NCBI GenBank assembly: GCA_037349105.1
Contig: JAYJMM010000114.1
Span: forward strand, 5,633,501 to 5,697,500
DNA length: 64,000 nucleotides
Source of the DNA: Limnomonas spitsbergensis
Taxonomy: Eukaryota > Chlorophyta > Chlorophyceae > Chlamydomonadales
Reading direction: 5' to 3'
The translations under genes were made by a program, and so were the position numbers. Shown here in pieces: positions 34,021 through 45,100 of the stretch. The notes under the pieces were generated by a model. The model had not been told where the DNA came from. It saw only the letters and a list, made by a program, of their open reading frames with translations, and did not search any database. Position 1 is the stretch's first letter. Each line of letters starts with the position of its first letter.

Positions 34021-34846
34021 TGTTTCACCAAGGTCGTGTGATCCCTAGGTAGCACCGTCCTCTACGATGTTCGAAACCCCCGCGTCCCAGTTCCCTCCTA
34101 GCTCCAGTAGGGCAGGACAAAGAAACAGGATGGAACAAAGGAAAGGCCAAAGCGGAGCCCTGTCATCCGTCCACGGAGTAAGAGTTGGACGTGCACACTT
34201 AAACAAATTTCCCTGTCATTTTGTTGCAATGGGCTTCGTCATGCCGGATCTGGAGAACTCACGCTTGCATTGCTTGCAACGCCATCCCGTATTGAGTTAT
34301 CAACGAATCTGTCTATAACGTCAGCGAAGTCCTCATGTTATATCGAACATGTTGTGAAGGCGTACTATCGCGTGGTTGCTAAAGCCGCCCTCTAAGATGT
34401 CTAAGCCGCACATGTGCAGGGGCTGCATGGCCTGCCATGTCGCCCGGAAGGGCTGCAAAACAGTTTCCTGCATGGTGAGCCGGATCGGAGCAGTATTGCC
34501 GTATCCGGAGCAGAGCAGCGATCCGCTCCAGACACAAAACCGGGTTTGCCGTATTGTGCTACCTCGGCAAGAATCTCTGCACGCTCTATATATCTGCTGC
34601 CCGCCCTTCATACTTTCGAGTACCTGCTCTATGAAGTATTGAATTTTGAAATCAAACCTCAGTGCACACAAGTTGGGATGCAGAAGTCAATAGTTGTTCC
34701 GCCCATTCTAAAATGCACCAGGGAATCTTTGCTCCTTAATGTGTTTGAGTTTCAACACCATGATGTCCGTGCCTATTTTTTTGAAGCGATAACAATCCAT
34801 TTTAGGGCAAAAAATTTCCTGAGATTATTCAGATGTCCACGCAGAA
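34021..34846. other. Left flank of the retroelement, no gene seen
   Basis: Unique AT-richer sequence with no recognisable gene, ending in the AGAA target duplication (34843-34846). Confidence 0.5.
34843..34846. repeat. Target-site duplication AGAA, left copy
   Basis: Four bases directly before the TGTC terminus. The same four bases follow the GACA terminus at 51769-51772. Confidence 0.75.
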
Positions 34847-35476
34847 TGTCACAGTATATTACAGTATACGTGACAGAACCGTTTAGACCGCAGTTAGCGG
34901 CCGCGGAGCCTCCGCAGCTTATCTGCGGAGTCTCCGGATTTGAGCTGAGACCTAGAAACCCGCTTACGCAGGATTAGTTTGACAGGTTCTACCGTACTCT
35001 GAACTGGGCCTGCCGGGTCCCTGTATCCCGGCAATTGCCTTGGCTACTTACTTCGTCCCTTTCTAAAGGACAGACCTCTATTTGTAACAAGCACCGGCAG
35101 TCTTTGAGACCAGCAGCTTCCATATAAGTCAGTACCTTAACTCGAGTCAAGCCTAGCTCAGCCACCGCTGATCTAGCTGGAGACAAGTACCCCAGTAAGA
35201 GAAACGAGACTCTGCAGAAGAAGAAGTACGCAGCCTCGTCCCGTCCGTCTCTCCGCGTGTTACGCGGTAAGTGTCCTTAACATAGCCCTGCTGGATCGCG
35301 ACCAGACGGCCAGAAGGCCTATGCCCCCAAAGTCTGTTGCTATATATACACAATATCCACCTAGCTGCTTAACTCGAAGAGCACTCGCAGCCAGTGAGTA
35401 GTCACTGAGCCTGCCCGTAGGCGTCCGTCACTGCAGTGAGGAAAGAAGTCCGCCACGGACCTGAAGCGCACCTCGC
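34847..35476 (+). repeat. Terminal repeat block C1 (630 bp)
   Basis: Identical to C2 (50906-51535) except for one base. It contains a hairpin CTCCGCAG/CTGCGGAG (34910-34930), a TGTAA poly(A) signal of the green-algal type at 35083-35087 and a TATATATA run at 35341. It starts with TG but is not followed by block A, unlike the right-hand copy. Confidence 0.95.
35050..35072 (+). promoter_or_regulatory. Candidate self-primer segment inside block C1
   Basis: A 23-nt segment (begins ACTTCGTCCC, ends AAAGGACA) whose exact reverse complement sits immediately after block C1. The equivalent in C2 is 51109-51131, just upstream of the TGTAA signal at 51142. Confidence 0.6.
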
Positions 35477-35477
35477 G

Positions 35478-35500
35478 TGTCCTTTAGAAAGGGACGAAGT
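35478..35500 (+). promoter_or_regulatory. Candidate self-complementary primer-binding site
   Basis: Begins TGTCCTTTAG and ends GACGAAGT, one base after block C1, and is a perfect 23-nt reverse complement of 35050-35072. It occupies the place of the primer-binding site in LTR elements. It is absent after C2, so it belongs to the internal region. I saw no obvious tRNA 3'-end match (TGG + tRNA tail) instead. Confidence 0.6.
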
Positions 35501-36175
35501 GGATCTAGCCTGATCAGCCTGATTTGCCAATTCCTGCTAAAGGTGCTTGTGCAGCGAGATTGGAATTTTGTTTGTATGCAAACAACCTTGGACAGCATAT
35601 GAATTGCACTTTGCTGTGGTAATCTCCATAGAGAGTGCCAAGTTAAGCCCTGAGAATCACTAAGAGTGGCAACTTAGTGTTGAGTCCAGGAGAGGCTTGA
35701 GGATCTGGCTGTGGATTTATACACCCAGCAGATAATTCCTGTATGACTGCAGATTGAGATCAGGTGGATCCAATCATTCATCATTGACAGAAGTAAACTT
35801 GTTGACAGATCATCCAAGGTTAAAATTTTGTGGTGTACCAAAGGATCCCCGCAGGTGTCAGAGAGGAACTGACACAGCGCAAGATCCGCCAGGAGGCAGA
35901 CATCCGCAGGGGACGTGCGCCAGCTAGAGGCAGCCCAGCCAGCAAAGGTGGGAAGGGGCTAAAAAAGGGCGAAGGAGGATTCCGCCAGATACAAATATTA
36001 GTGAGCATAAAAGCAGAGGGCAAGGCCTATCGCGCAAAATTGCTGTACCTGCCGTCCAGCCTTGACTAGCAGATCCTCACCAGGTTGCAGTAAGGATAAG
36101 GAGCAGAAGCCTAAACGTTAGCAGGTTTTGTAGGGGGTGTCGCCAGCACGCCTGCAGAACAGTGCGGTTCGTAAA
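35501..36175 (+). other. Retroelement 5' leader
   Basis: About 675 nt between the candidate primer-binding site and the first ATG of the giant ORF. The frame 35830-36069 is open but has no ATG start at its beginning and no recognisable domain. A leader this long could hold packaging signals; none can be named. Confidence 0.5.
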
Positions 36176-39100
36176 ATGCCTGTAGAGATGACAGGCATAG
36201 ATCTAAACCCCGATAGGCACCAGCACCCTGACGTCCAACGGAGGAGTGGGCGTCTGAGGGGGCTGGAGCCGGGAATAGACCTAAAAAATGCTAGTGCTGA
36301 GATTGTGGCAGAAGCCCTGTTGATAGCGGAAAAGCTGTCAGAGCCAGTAGAACCGCCCGCAGAGGATTGCAGGGTACGTGAGCCAGACCGTGTACCACCC
36401 AGAGGGGCAGGGGCGCAAGCAGATGGTGCAGTACTAGTAACACGAAAAGGCATTGGTCGAGGGGGTCCGTTGCCCGCTGGTTCCGACAGCTGTCTGAATT
36501 TCGAGCAGGGGCAGACTCAAGCGGGAACCCCAGAGTTGATCTTGGATCAAGCTACGGAAGCATCCCAGAGCTGTGACACGCGACAGAGCAGTGCACCTGA
36601 GGCCGAGCCGCAGCAGAGCCTGCCCAGGGTGGCAAGTGTTACACAGCAGGTTGAAAAAGATCCCAGCCAATCGGGTCTAAGGGCAGAAGTAGCCGCAGCT
36701 TCAGACAAGTTTGCAGGCTGGCATAAGACCTGCGAAGTCAAACCTCGAATAAAGACGGAGGGAGATGGGGCCAGGATTGTGCCTGCAGAGGTCAAACACG
36801 AGGAAGATGAGCCACAGCCAGCAGCAGGCAGACAGAGCTCGCAGGCAGGCAAGGACAGGGAGAAACCAGCTGAGCCGGTAGGGAAGCCTTGGGCTGATCT
36901 ATCCGAGGAAGAACAGCCAGACCCAGTTCAGGAAAAGCAGGGGCAGCAGACTACAGCAGAACTGCGTCCCGTGCAGCAGCTGCAGCCGCGCAAGGCACTG
37001 GTTAGAAGAGGAGCTGGATCCACAGTCTTCGGCACACCGCTGTCCAGTTTTCCACCCAGCGTGAACAGACCTGCGCAGACGTCCAAGGAGGGATCTGGCA
37101 GCCAGAGGCAGAGAGAGCCAGAGCGCTCGGAGACCGGGGGAGTCGCGTGCGGAAATGAGGAGGTAGAAGGGCCGATCGGTTGGGCAGGAATTGTGCAGTG
37201 GGCAACAGACCTGTGGAAGCAAGTGTGCTCCAGGACGTTCTTGCATTTCCAGGACCAGGTCACAGCCATTGAGGAGTTCAAGGCCCATCATCTGCGGGGA
37301 TGGGCAACAAAGGCCATGTTGGGTATCCCCCACACAGGTCTGGACAGGGCGCTACTGTTAGCCGCCCTTGGACAGGTATCCAAGGGAAGGACGGGACACG
37401 AAGCAGCCAGGGCTGTTAAAGCCTTCGCAGACGAATGGTGCAAAGAGGTCACAGGAGACCAGGAGGAACCTGGGTCAGAACCAGAGGATGAGGAGGACCA
37501 GGTGTGGGAAGGATTTGAAACAGGGGTGCAGCGGCCTGAGGGGATCAGGGAGGTGCAAAGGTGGCAGCAGCAGGCAGGAGCCGCGCCAACACCAACACTC
37601 AGATCTGCAGCCTTCGAGGTCAGCAGCGAGCCCAGCCTCAGAGGACGGCCAAGGGGCAGGGAAGCACCCAGAGCCAGCAGTCCAGCCGCCAGCGAAAGGG
37701 CGGAATTGACTAGCCAATCACTTGCCAGAATGGCAGAGCAAAGCACAGCGACACGCAGAGCAAGCAGGCAAGAGTCTTATGAGTTGCTGCGCATAGTCGA
37801 GGACAAAGAGAACGCATACCAGGAAACCCAGGTGGATTACATCAAGGAATTCCTGAGGAACAGGCAGCCAGGCGCGGCAAGAGGAGCTAGGAGGAATGAG
37901 CCTGCAGGCAGCGCACAGAGCAGTGGCCCAAAAATACAGGAGACCAAAGAGGAAACACAGTCTGATTCCTACGCCAGGAATTACACAGGCGGGACGCAGC
38001 CAGGTCGGCAGAGCCGGGAGCCGCCCAGGGGGCAGGCATACTCCAGGGAACAACCTCACCAGCATAGCCAAGAGCCGCCCAGAGGACAGGCAGAGGGCAG
38101 GGAACAGCCAAGCCAGCAGAGCCAGGAGCAATTAAGGGGACCAGCGGAACGCAGCAGAGGTGTGCGGCAGGAATGGCAAGACCAGGAGCTGCCCAGGGGA
38201 CAGGCAGAGCCCGGCAGAGCACAGCCGTGGAGACCTGGATCTGACAGCAGACCAAGCAGAAGCGAACCAGAACGACCGCCACCCGAAGGAAGTAGAGGCT
38301 CGGCAGGCAGAGCGGGCAGACAGCCATCACGAGACGCTCACGATCATGATGAGGATTATAACAGACATGACAGGTATCAGTCAGGCCGCAGCCCATCGAG
38401 GGGCGGCAGTGGAGGACCTAGGTCGCGGTCAGGGTCAGTAGATTCGGGACCAGGGGGAGCGGACAGACGCAGGCCAGGAGCCAGACAGGAGTCCAGCGAC
38501 CAGGAAATGAAAAGGCTCGATCGGGAGCAGGCGAGGGTGAACCTGCAGCTGCAGCAACAGATGGTATTGCAGCTGGCAGGGGTAGCCAAGGTAGCCAAGA
38601 TCCCAGCCATCCAAGGCAACGTACCAGTCCTGGATATGTCACACCCAGGAGCGGTTGCAGCCAGAAAGTATTGCCAGGCGTGTGGGTACTGGGGATCGCA
38701 CAACAGGTTGGCAATGTCAGATGACCAACCAGCATTGGCCGTGGTGGCAGGTGAAATAGCTGGATCATGCCAGTCGCCGTCAGCTATGACGTTGCTGATC
38801 AAGTCGCTGGTCAAGCTGTGGGACAGCAAGCCTGCCAGCATGAGGCCGCTGATGGCAGCCATCAGGGCAGCGCCCCACGCAGGAAACAGAATTGCCAGAG
38901 AGGTGGAGCGGATCGGACAGCAGTGGATAGCCCCAGCGGAGCAGCAGGGTTGCAAAGCTTCGCTGCTCACGTTGTGGATCAGGGTGGTCCAGGAGGAGGT
39001 GGGAAAGCCAACTTCAGAGGAGAGGACGGCCATCACCAACCTCAGGCTAGGAGTAAAAACTACTCTAGACCCGGACGTCAAGCCAGAGGAGACGGTGGAA

Positions 39101-42100
39101 GCATTTGCTCACAGAGTACTGACAACGGCAGAGTTGCTGCAGATCTCAAGGGATGCAGTAGATCACTTCGGCAGAAGCCACTCGGTCTCGCGCATGTTCC
39201 ATGACGGACTCCCAGCGGTTGCTAGAGCCAAGCTGAGCAAGTTCGTTATGACGGTGCCAGGGTATCTCAGCATGAGCGATGAAGACCAAATCGCAGTACT
39301 CACGCAGCAGGTGGTGCTGTGGGAGAGGTTTGCCCTGGAAATGGGTGACCTGGGAGGTACCGGCTTCAGGCAGGTAACCAACAGCGGGCCTGGCCAGGGA
39401 GAGGCACAGCCCAACAGGGGCAGGAGAGAGAGAGCAGGACAGTGGGAGATGCGAACACGCCTTGATGGAATTGTGCACCCCACAGGCTCAGCAGCAGTAC
39501 CACAGGCGCGGATGGATGGTAAACCCAGAGGAGTTACCTGGGCGGACCAAGCAGGGGCGGCAAATTACAACGCTGAGGGTGGCTCAAGCGCAGCCAAGGC
39601 ATGCTACCAGTGCGGTAGTACGTCGCACCTAGCCAGGGATTGCAGGGCGCCCAGGGCCAGGGATGAGCGCAGACCTATGCCCCTGGTTACAGACATCACA
39701 CCTGGACCGGCCAGACAGCCGCAACAGCAGTATCCGCAGCAACAGCAGTATCCCCTGCCGCCAAGGCCGCAGCAGGGACAGGCGGCAGGCAGGTCGTATG
39801 ACAGGAATCAGAACAATAGACAGTATCCTAGGCCTGGGCCTGGCCAGGGAGGTCAGGCGCAGCAGGCAGCCCACGTGTCGCATCTCAGCAATGCAACGGG
39901 GCAGGCTGAGCCAGAGGGATGGCACCAGACCATGGCAGAGATGCTCAGCGAGTCCGTAGCACTCATGACGCAGGTTGGGCTGGTACCCAAGCCTGCAGGT
40001 TTCAAGCAGGCAGTTCATAACGCCCGTCCTAAGTCGTTTTTGCCAGAACCTTTGCAGGAGGAGGAACCAGTACCAGGATTCACGGTACAACCCTCCAGGA
40101 AGGGAGCAAAGAGGCTGGTATTGAGTAAACTAGCTGACGATATGTCTGACATCCGCCTACAGGTGTTCAAGTTGAACGAGCGGCTCTCAGCGCTGTCGTT
40201 CACCACGATGCCCATGGGAGGAGACAACACCGGCCACAGGGGTGAGACTAGTAACACCAGGCCAGAGGGTAGAACGGTGACGGCTGCACCCAAGCTGCAG
40301 TATTTCAAAAATGACAGAAGCAACCTGGAGCAGTGTGTGGGACTTATGGTCAATGGGAAGGTCCTGGTGGCTCAGAAAGCACTCATGGACTCCGCATGCA
40401 CGTGCCATGTCATCACTGTCAATATTGCAGAGCAATTAGTTGCCATGGGGGCGGAGCTGGTGCGTACAGACGAGAAGATTCGTACCACAGACAATGCAGG
40501 GGCAGATCTGTATGGAGTACTGTTCATTTATGTGGTGTATGGATACGGAGGGCCCAATGCCATTATGGAGCCCACGGTGGTCAGGGTCGTTAAGACACCA
40601 CCGGATGCATATGAGCACTTGGTAGGGAACCCAGAGTTCCTCAAGTATAACGGGGTCTTAGAGGCAGCAGGAAGGCTGACCTTACGGTTCAGAGAGGGCC
40701 CACAGAGAGTGCAAGGGGTCAAGGACCTTACGCTGCCACTACTGCGGGCATCTCCGGCAGGGGGGTACCAGGCAGCAGCAGTGGCATGGGCAGGAATTCA
40801 GTGTGGATTCGCAGAAAGAGAGGGGTGGCCAGCTGCAACAGTTGAAACAGAGCACGAACCGCTCTTACAGCATTCCATGGCCACACGCGCAGGTACCGCT
40901 ATGAGGGCCGAACAGGGCGCAGGACCCAGCAGCGAGCCAAACCCCAGGCTACAAAGGCGCAGGCCGGTGCCAGTCGAAGCAGCAGTGGAAGAGACCGCCA
41001 CACCAACCGCAGAGGAGATGGCAAGAGCGCGCAGAGCCGCGGAACTCTCTGACGTTGAGAAGAGGGCGGTCAGGGACTTCATGCCAGCATGCCCCGCCTA
41101 CCCGTGCGCCTTGTGCGGAAAACCAGACAAGCACGCGGTGGAGGAGTGTGAGAGGAGGATTCAGGACTTTTCGCGGACACCCGAAACAGCGCCTGCGGTG
41201 CAGGCAGGGCCGCCTGCAGCGCAGAGGAGGGGATACGGCACAGCTGCAGCCGATAGAGCTGCACAGGCAACTTCAACGCGCAGCAGGGGAGAGCAGCAGC
41301 AGCAACAGCAGCAGCTGCAAAAGCAACCGCAGGTGGCAGGGCCTAGAGTGCAGCAGGCCAGCAGCGGCAAGGGTAGGCAGGCGCAACAGCAGCAGGGGCA
41401 AGGAAAGCCAGGGGCGGCAAGGGCCCCCGCGCAATCAGCCAGCAACAGCGAAGATGAGGCGCAGGAAGCAGAGGAGGAGGAAGATTGCAGCGTAGAGAAG
41501 GTTCCAGAGCCAGGGACCAGCCCACAAGACAGGCAAATCAACAGGCTGGCAGGGCAAGTCAACGGGCTGAAAAAGGCTCTAAGATGGAGAGAGCGGCAAA
41601 TGTGGAAGCAGTCAGCAGAATTTGTGGATTACCTGAAAGGCCAGCTGGCTGGGTGGAAGGTCATCACGGATGGTCAGCAGGTCATGACAACGGTCCAGCG
41701 AGAGTACATCCTGCGGGCAGAGGAGCTGACCGGGCTGCAGGAGGCCCTGGGACTACAACACTTGGGGGGGCCGCCAAACCACGGGCAGCCGCTCCCATAC
41801 GAAACAGACCCAGAGTTGGCGGGGTGCGTCAGGGCAATGTTGGCGACTCCGTCCCCGCTACGAGACGTGGACAGCGAGCATTCCGGCATGGAGGAGCCGA
41901 AGAAGCGCAGTCCTTCTAGCAGCGACGAGAGCGGCTCAGGGGACAGAAGGCTACGACGGCGCAGCAGAAGCGCGCAAAGGGCCATCAGTGAGGAGCGCCA
42001 AGGGGCGGTGCCAACGCCGGCAGCCAGGACCCAGCGGCAGGGCGCAGGGAGGCGCAGCAACAGCGAGGAAAGGAGCAGGGACCGCAGACAGCGGTCACCA

Positions 42101-45100
42101 TGCAGGGACCAGCCCAGGGGCAGATCCAGGGAACGGCACCATGCTGAGGTTGCCAGGCCTTACAGGCAGGGGCAGGAGCACCAGAGAGGCCCAGGCCCCG
42201 GGCCGACAAACAGAACCCTGGCAGAGGGCAGCGGGGCGGCAGAGCCTAGGCGTCACCTGGGACCGCGCCATGGTGGATTGTGCTTCAAGTGCAATCAGCC
42301 GGGGCACTTTGCCAACGAGTGCACCAACCCGGAGCAGGCCGGGCTGACAGGCGACAGGCCAGGGGCGCCTGCAGGCCCAGCACGGGGCTATGGAACCTGG
42401 GGCCCAGGCAGGGGCCAGGGGATGCCCATGGAGAGCAGGCGCAGGACCTTCGATACTGCCATGGGAACTCCCAGTGCAAGGGACTTCCAGCAGGGGGCAG
42501 CAGGCCCCAGCGCGTGGCCAGAACCGCCAGCGCGACAGGAACCACCGGAGGGCGAGCAACCAAGGTGGGAGGGGACAGGAGGCCACACGTGCTTCATGAC
42601 AGGCCACATGGGAATTAGCCAGGACAGAGATGCCTACCAGGCTGAGGTCAGTCAGGCAGGACCAGTTCAGGTGGCCCCTCAGAGGGTGCCAGAAGGGCAG
42701 GTAGCCAGTCAGGTAAGCCACTGGGCGATGGCTGTAGAGGCGTTAGCCATGAACCATTATGGGACTATGCCTGCAGGGTCGGCCAGATCCGTAGCACATG
42801 CGTTGGAGTTCTTGAAGGATCTCCAGAGGAGGGGGTGCCCAGCTCCGTGTGTAGGATGGCCAAATCTGATGCAGAGGTTCCTAGACAGGGAATGGGACAA
42901 GTATGATGAGCAGTGGGATGAGTTTGAGAGACGCGAGCGGGAGGCAGTACCCCAGCACGACGTAGACGGGTGGGATACCGATTCAGGATCCAACCTTTCA
43001 GCAGGCAGATATGAGCCTCAGGAACCCTCGCCCTTGCATGAAAGAGAGTTTGGCGTGTTATGTCCAGGTACCCCGGAGGGCAATCAAGACACAGGCAGAG
43101 GGGTAGCGGGAGCAGCCGCCGAGACAGAGGAGCCACACAGAGCGGGGTTGCGACTCCCAGCGGCCAGAGGGACCGCAGCAGGGAGCCAGCTGGACGCTCG
43201 GGCGGGGCCCGTTAGGACCCATAAAGGCACCAGCTCTCGGTGCAATGCTTGGGGAGGAATCGACGAGGACGGAGAGACACAGCACGGCAGCGAGAGGGAA
43301 GGGAGGTCTGACGCAAGGGGCGAGGACAGGCAGCTTGACCAGTCCTTCAGCAGAGACAGGTCCTACAGCAGAGAACGCATCTACATACAGCCGTTCCCGC
43401 AGTCGCTGCCAGCAGGCGAACCCTTTGTGCAGTACTTCCGCCTGGGGGAAGAGATGCCAGAGGCGTCCACCTCCGGGGCCATGCTGACTATGCCAGGGGA
43501 GTGCAGGGACGGGCCATGTCGGTTGCAGAACCATAGGCTCCTGGACGGCGGAGAGCAGACATGTGTTGACAGGGCAGCAGCCATGCAGGCAGTTGCCAGG
43601 ATGATTTTCCCGTGGGACGCAGTGACAGCTGTCATGCTGGGCGCTGCGCTCAAAGGATACATCCTGCCCAGCACAAATATAGCAGATTACATGCAGAGGG
43701 GATGGTCGCGGCACCCCATCTATGCATACTGCGTTAGCGAGATGGTGAGTCTCGCCATTGCAGCAGGCATCACAGCGGTGGATGCAGCATGCTGGGCGCA
43801 CCCGGACATGCCAGACATTGCGCCAGCCGAGGGGATGTGGCAGGGCGCGCAGCCAGGATTCATGCGCACACCGTGGGCGATGGATTGTGTCCGTGAGCTG
43901 ATGGGGCACCCAGCCCTCAGAGACCGCGCATTTTATGTGCCAGTCCAAGCCATGGGCGAATTCGAGAGATTTGTGGAAACAACAGAGCAGGCCCCAGTGA
44001 GGGCAGGGCTGTGTCACCCAGGCAGGCCAGGGCGGTGTGAGGCGACCATAGAGGCGTCCATCGTCATCCCCAGGACGGTCGCAGGACAAGCAGTGCCGTG
44101 GGGGCCAGCGCCAGGGGACGCCAGGGCAGCCATTCCAGTCCAGCAGCTAGTAACTTACTACTATGAGGAGATGGCTGATGAGGAGTTGCCCGTTTCATCG
44201 GCATGGATCCACATGCACGCGACTCACGATGATATGCCCGTCTACCTGTTTGCAAGGCACCAGCAGGACGTGGCAGTCACTAAGTGCGCGTCAGTAGACA
44301 AGGCGGAGTTCCATGCCTATACCTACGCTAGGGGAGCAGACCCGGCAGTGTGGACGCTCATGCTAATGGCGCTGCAGAGGGTCCTGCTCCCAGGACAGCG
44401 ATCAGCGGCCATGCGGCATGTGTGGGGCGTAGAGGATCAGTGGGCGCCTACAGAGGTAACAGCCTGTCCAACATGGCCTTACGGACCCCAGCAGTCGCCA
44501 GCATCAGGAGCCATGTGGGAAGGAGAGGAAGAGCTGGCGAGCTCGCCGTTCGCAGTAGAACGCCTGGCAGCATATGTGCACCAGTGGGTGCGTCAGGAGC
44601 GGAGGGCGTGGCACGACAACAGGGCCAGCAGCGTGCTGCCCTATTGGCAGGCTGACGTCATAACGACGCAGTTGTGGAGACAAGCGCACCCAGCAGGGGT
44701 GCGCACGCTGCACCCTCTGTTCAGAGGAGCAGGGGAAGTAGGCATCGAGGAGGAGTTGGAGGACTTGAGGAACCAGCCGAGTAGGGGACATGGGCCGGTG
44801 GGCAGGCGAGGCGCCGATGCAGAGGAGCCAGCGGCAGCCACCGACGGCCCTGTCCAGGATGAGGAGCCGGAATGGACCCAGGCGGCATTTGTAACATTTG
44901 GGGCGGCAGCAGCCTCATGGGAGCTGCTGGAGTATGTGGACGACTTGGGGGTATCAGCACTGGAGGCTGAGCCTAGGGGACGGGCAGAGCCCCAGGCGCC
45001 CCTGGACAGTGTCGGCACATCGCCCACGGAGGACTCAGACAGCAGGATCCCAGAGCTCAGCGACAACGTTTCAGAGGGCCCACCACCACTGGTTGAGATC

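Noticed and set aside
44920..44960. YVDD in the polyprotein (LEYVDDLGVSAL) as a reverse transcriptase active site
   Set aside because: The residues around it show none of the other RT motifs and lie in an acidic low-complexity linker far upstream of the integrase.
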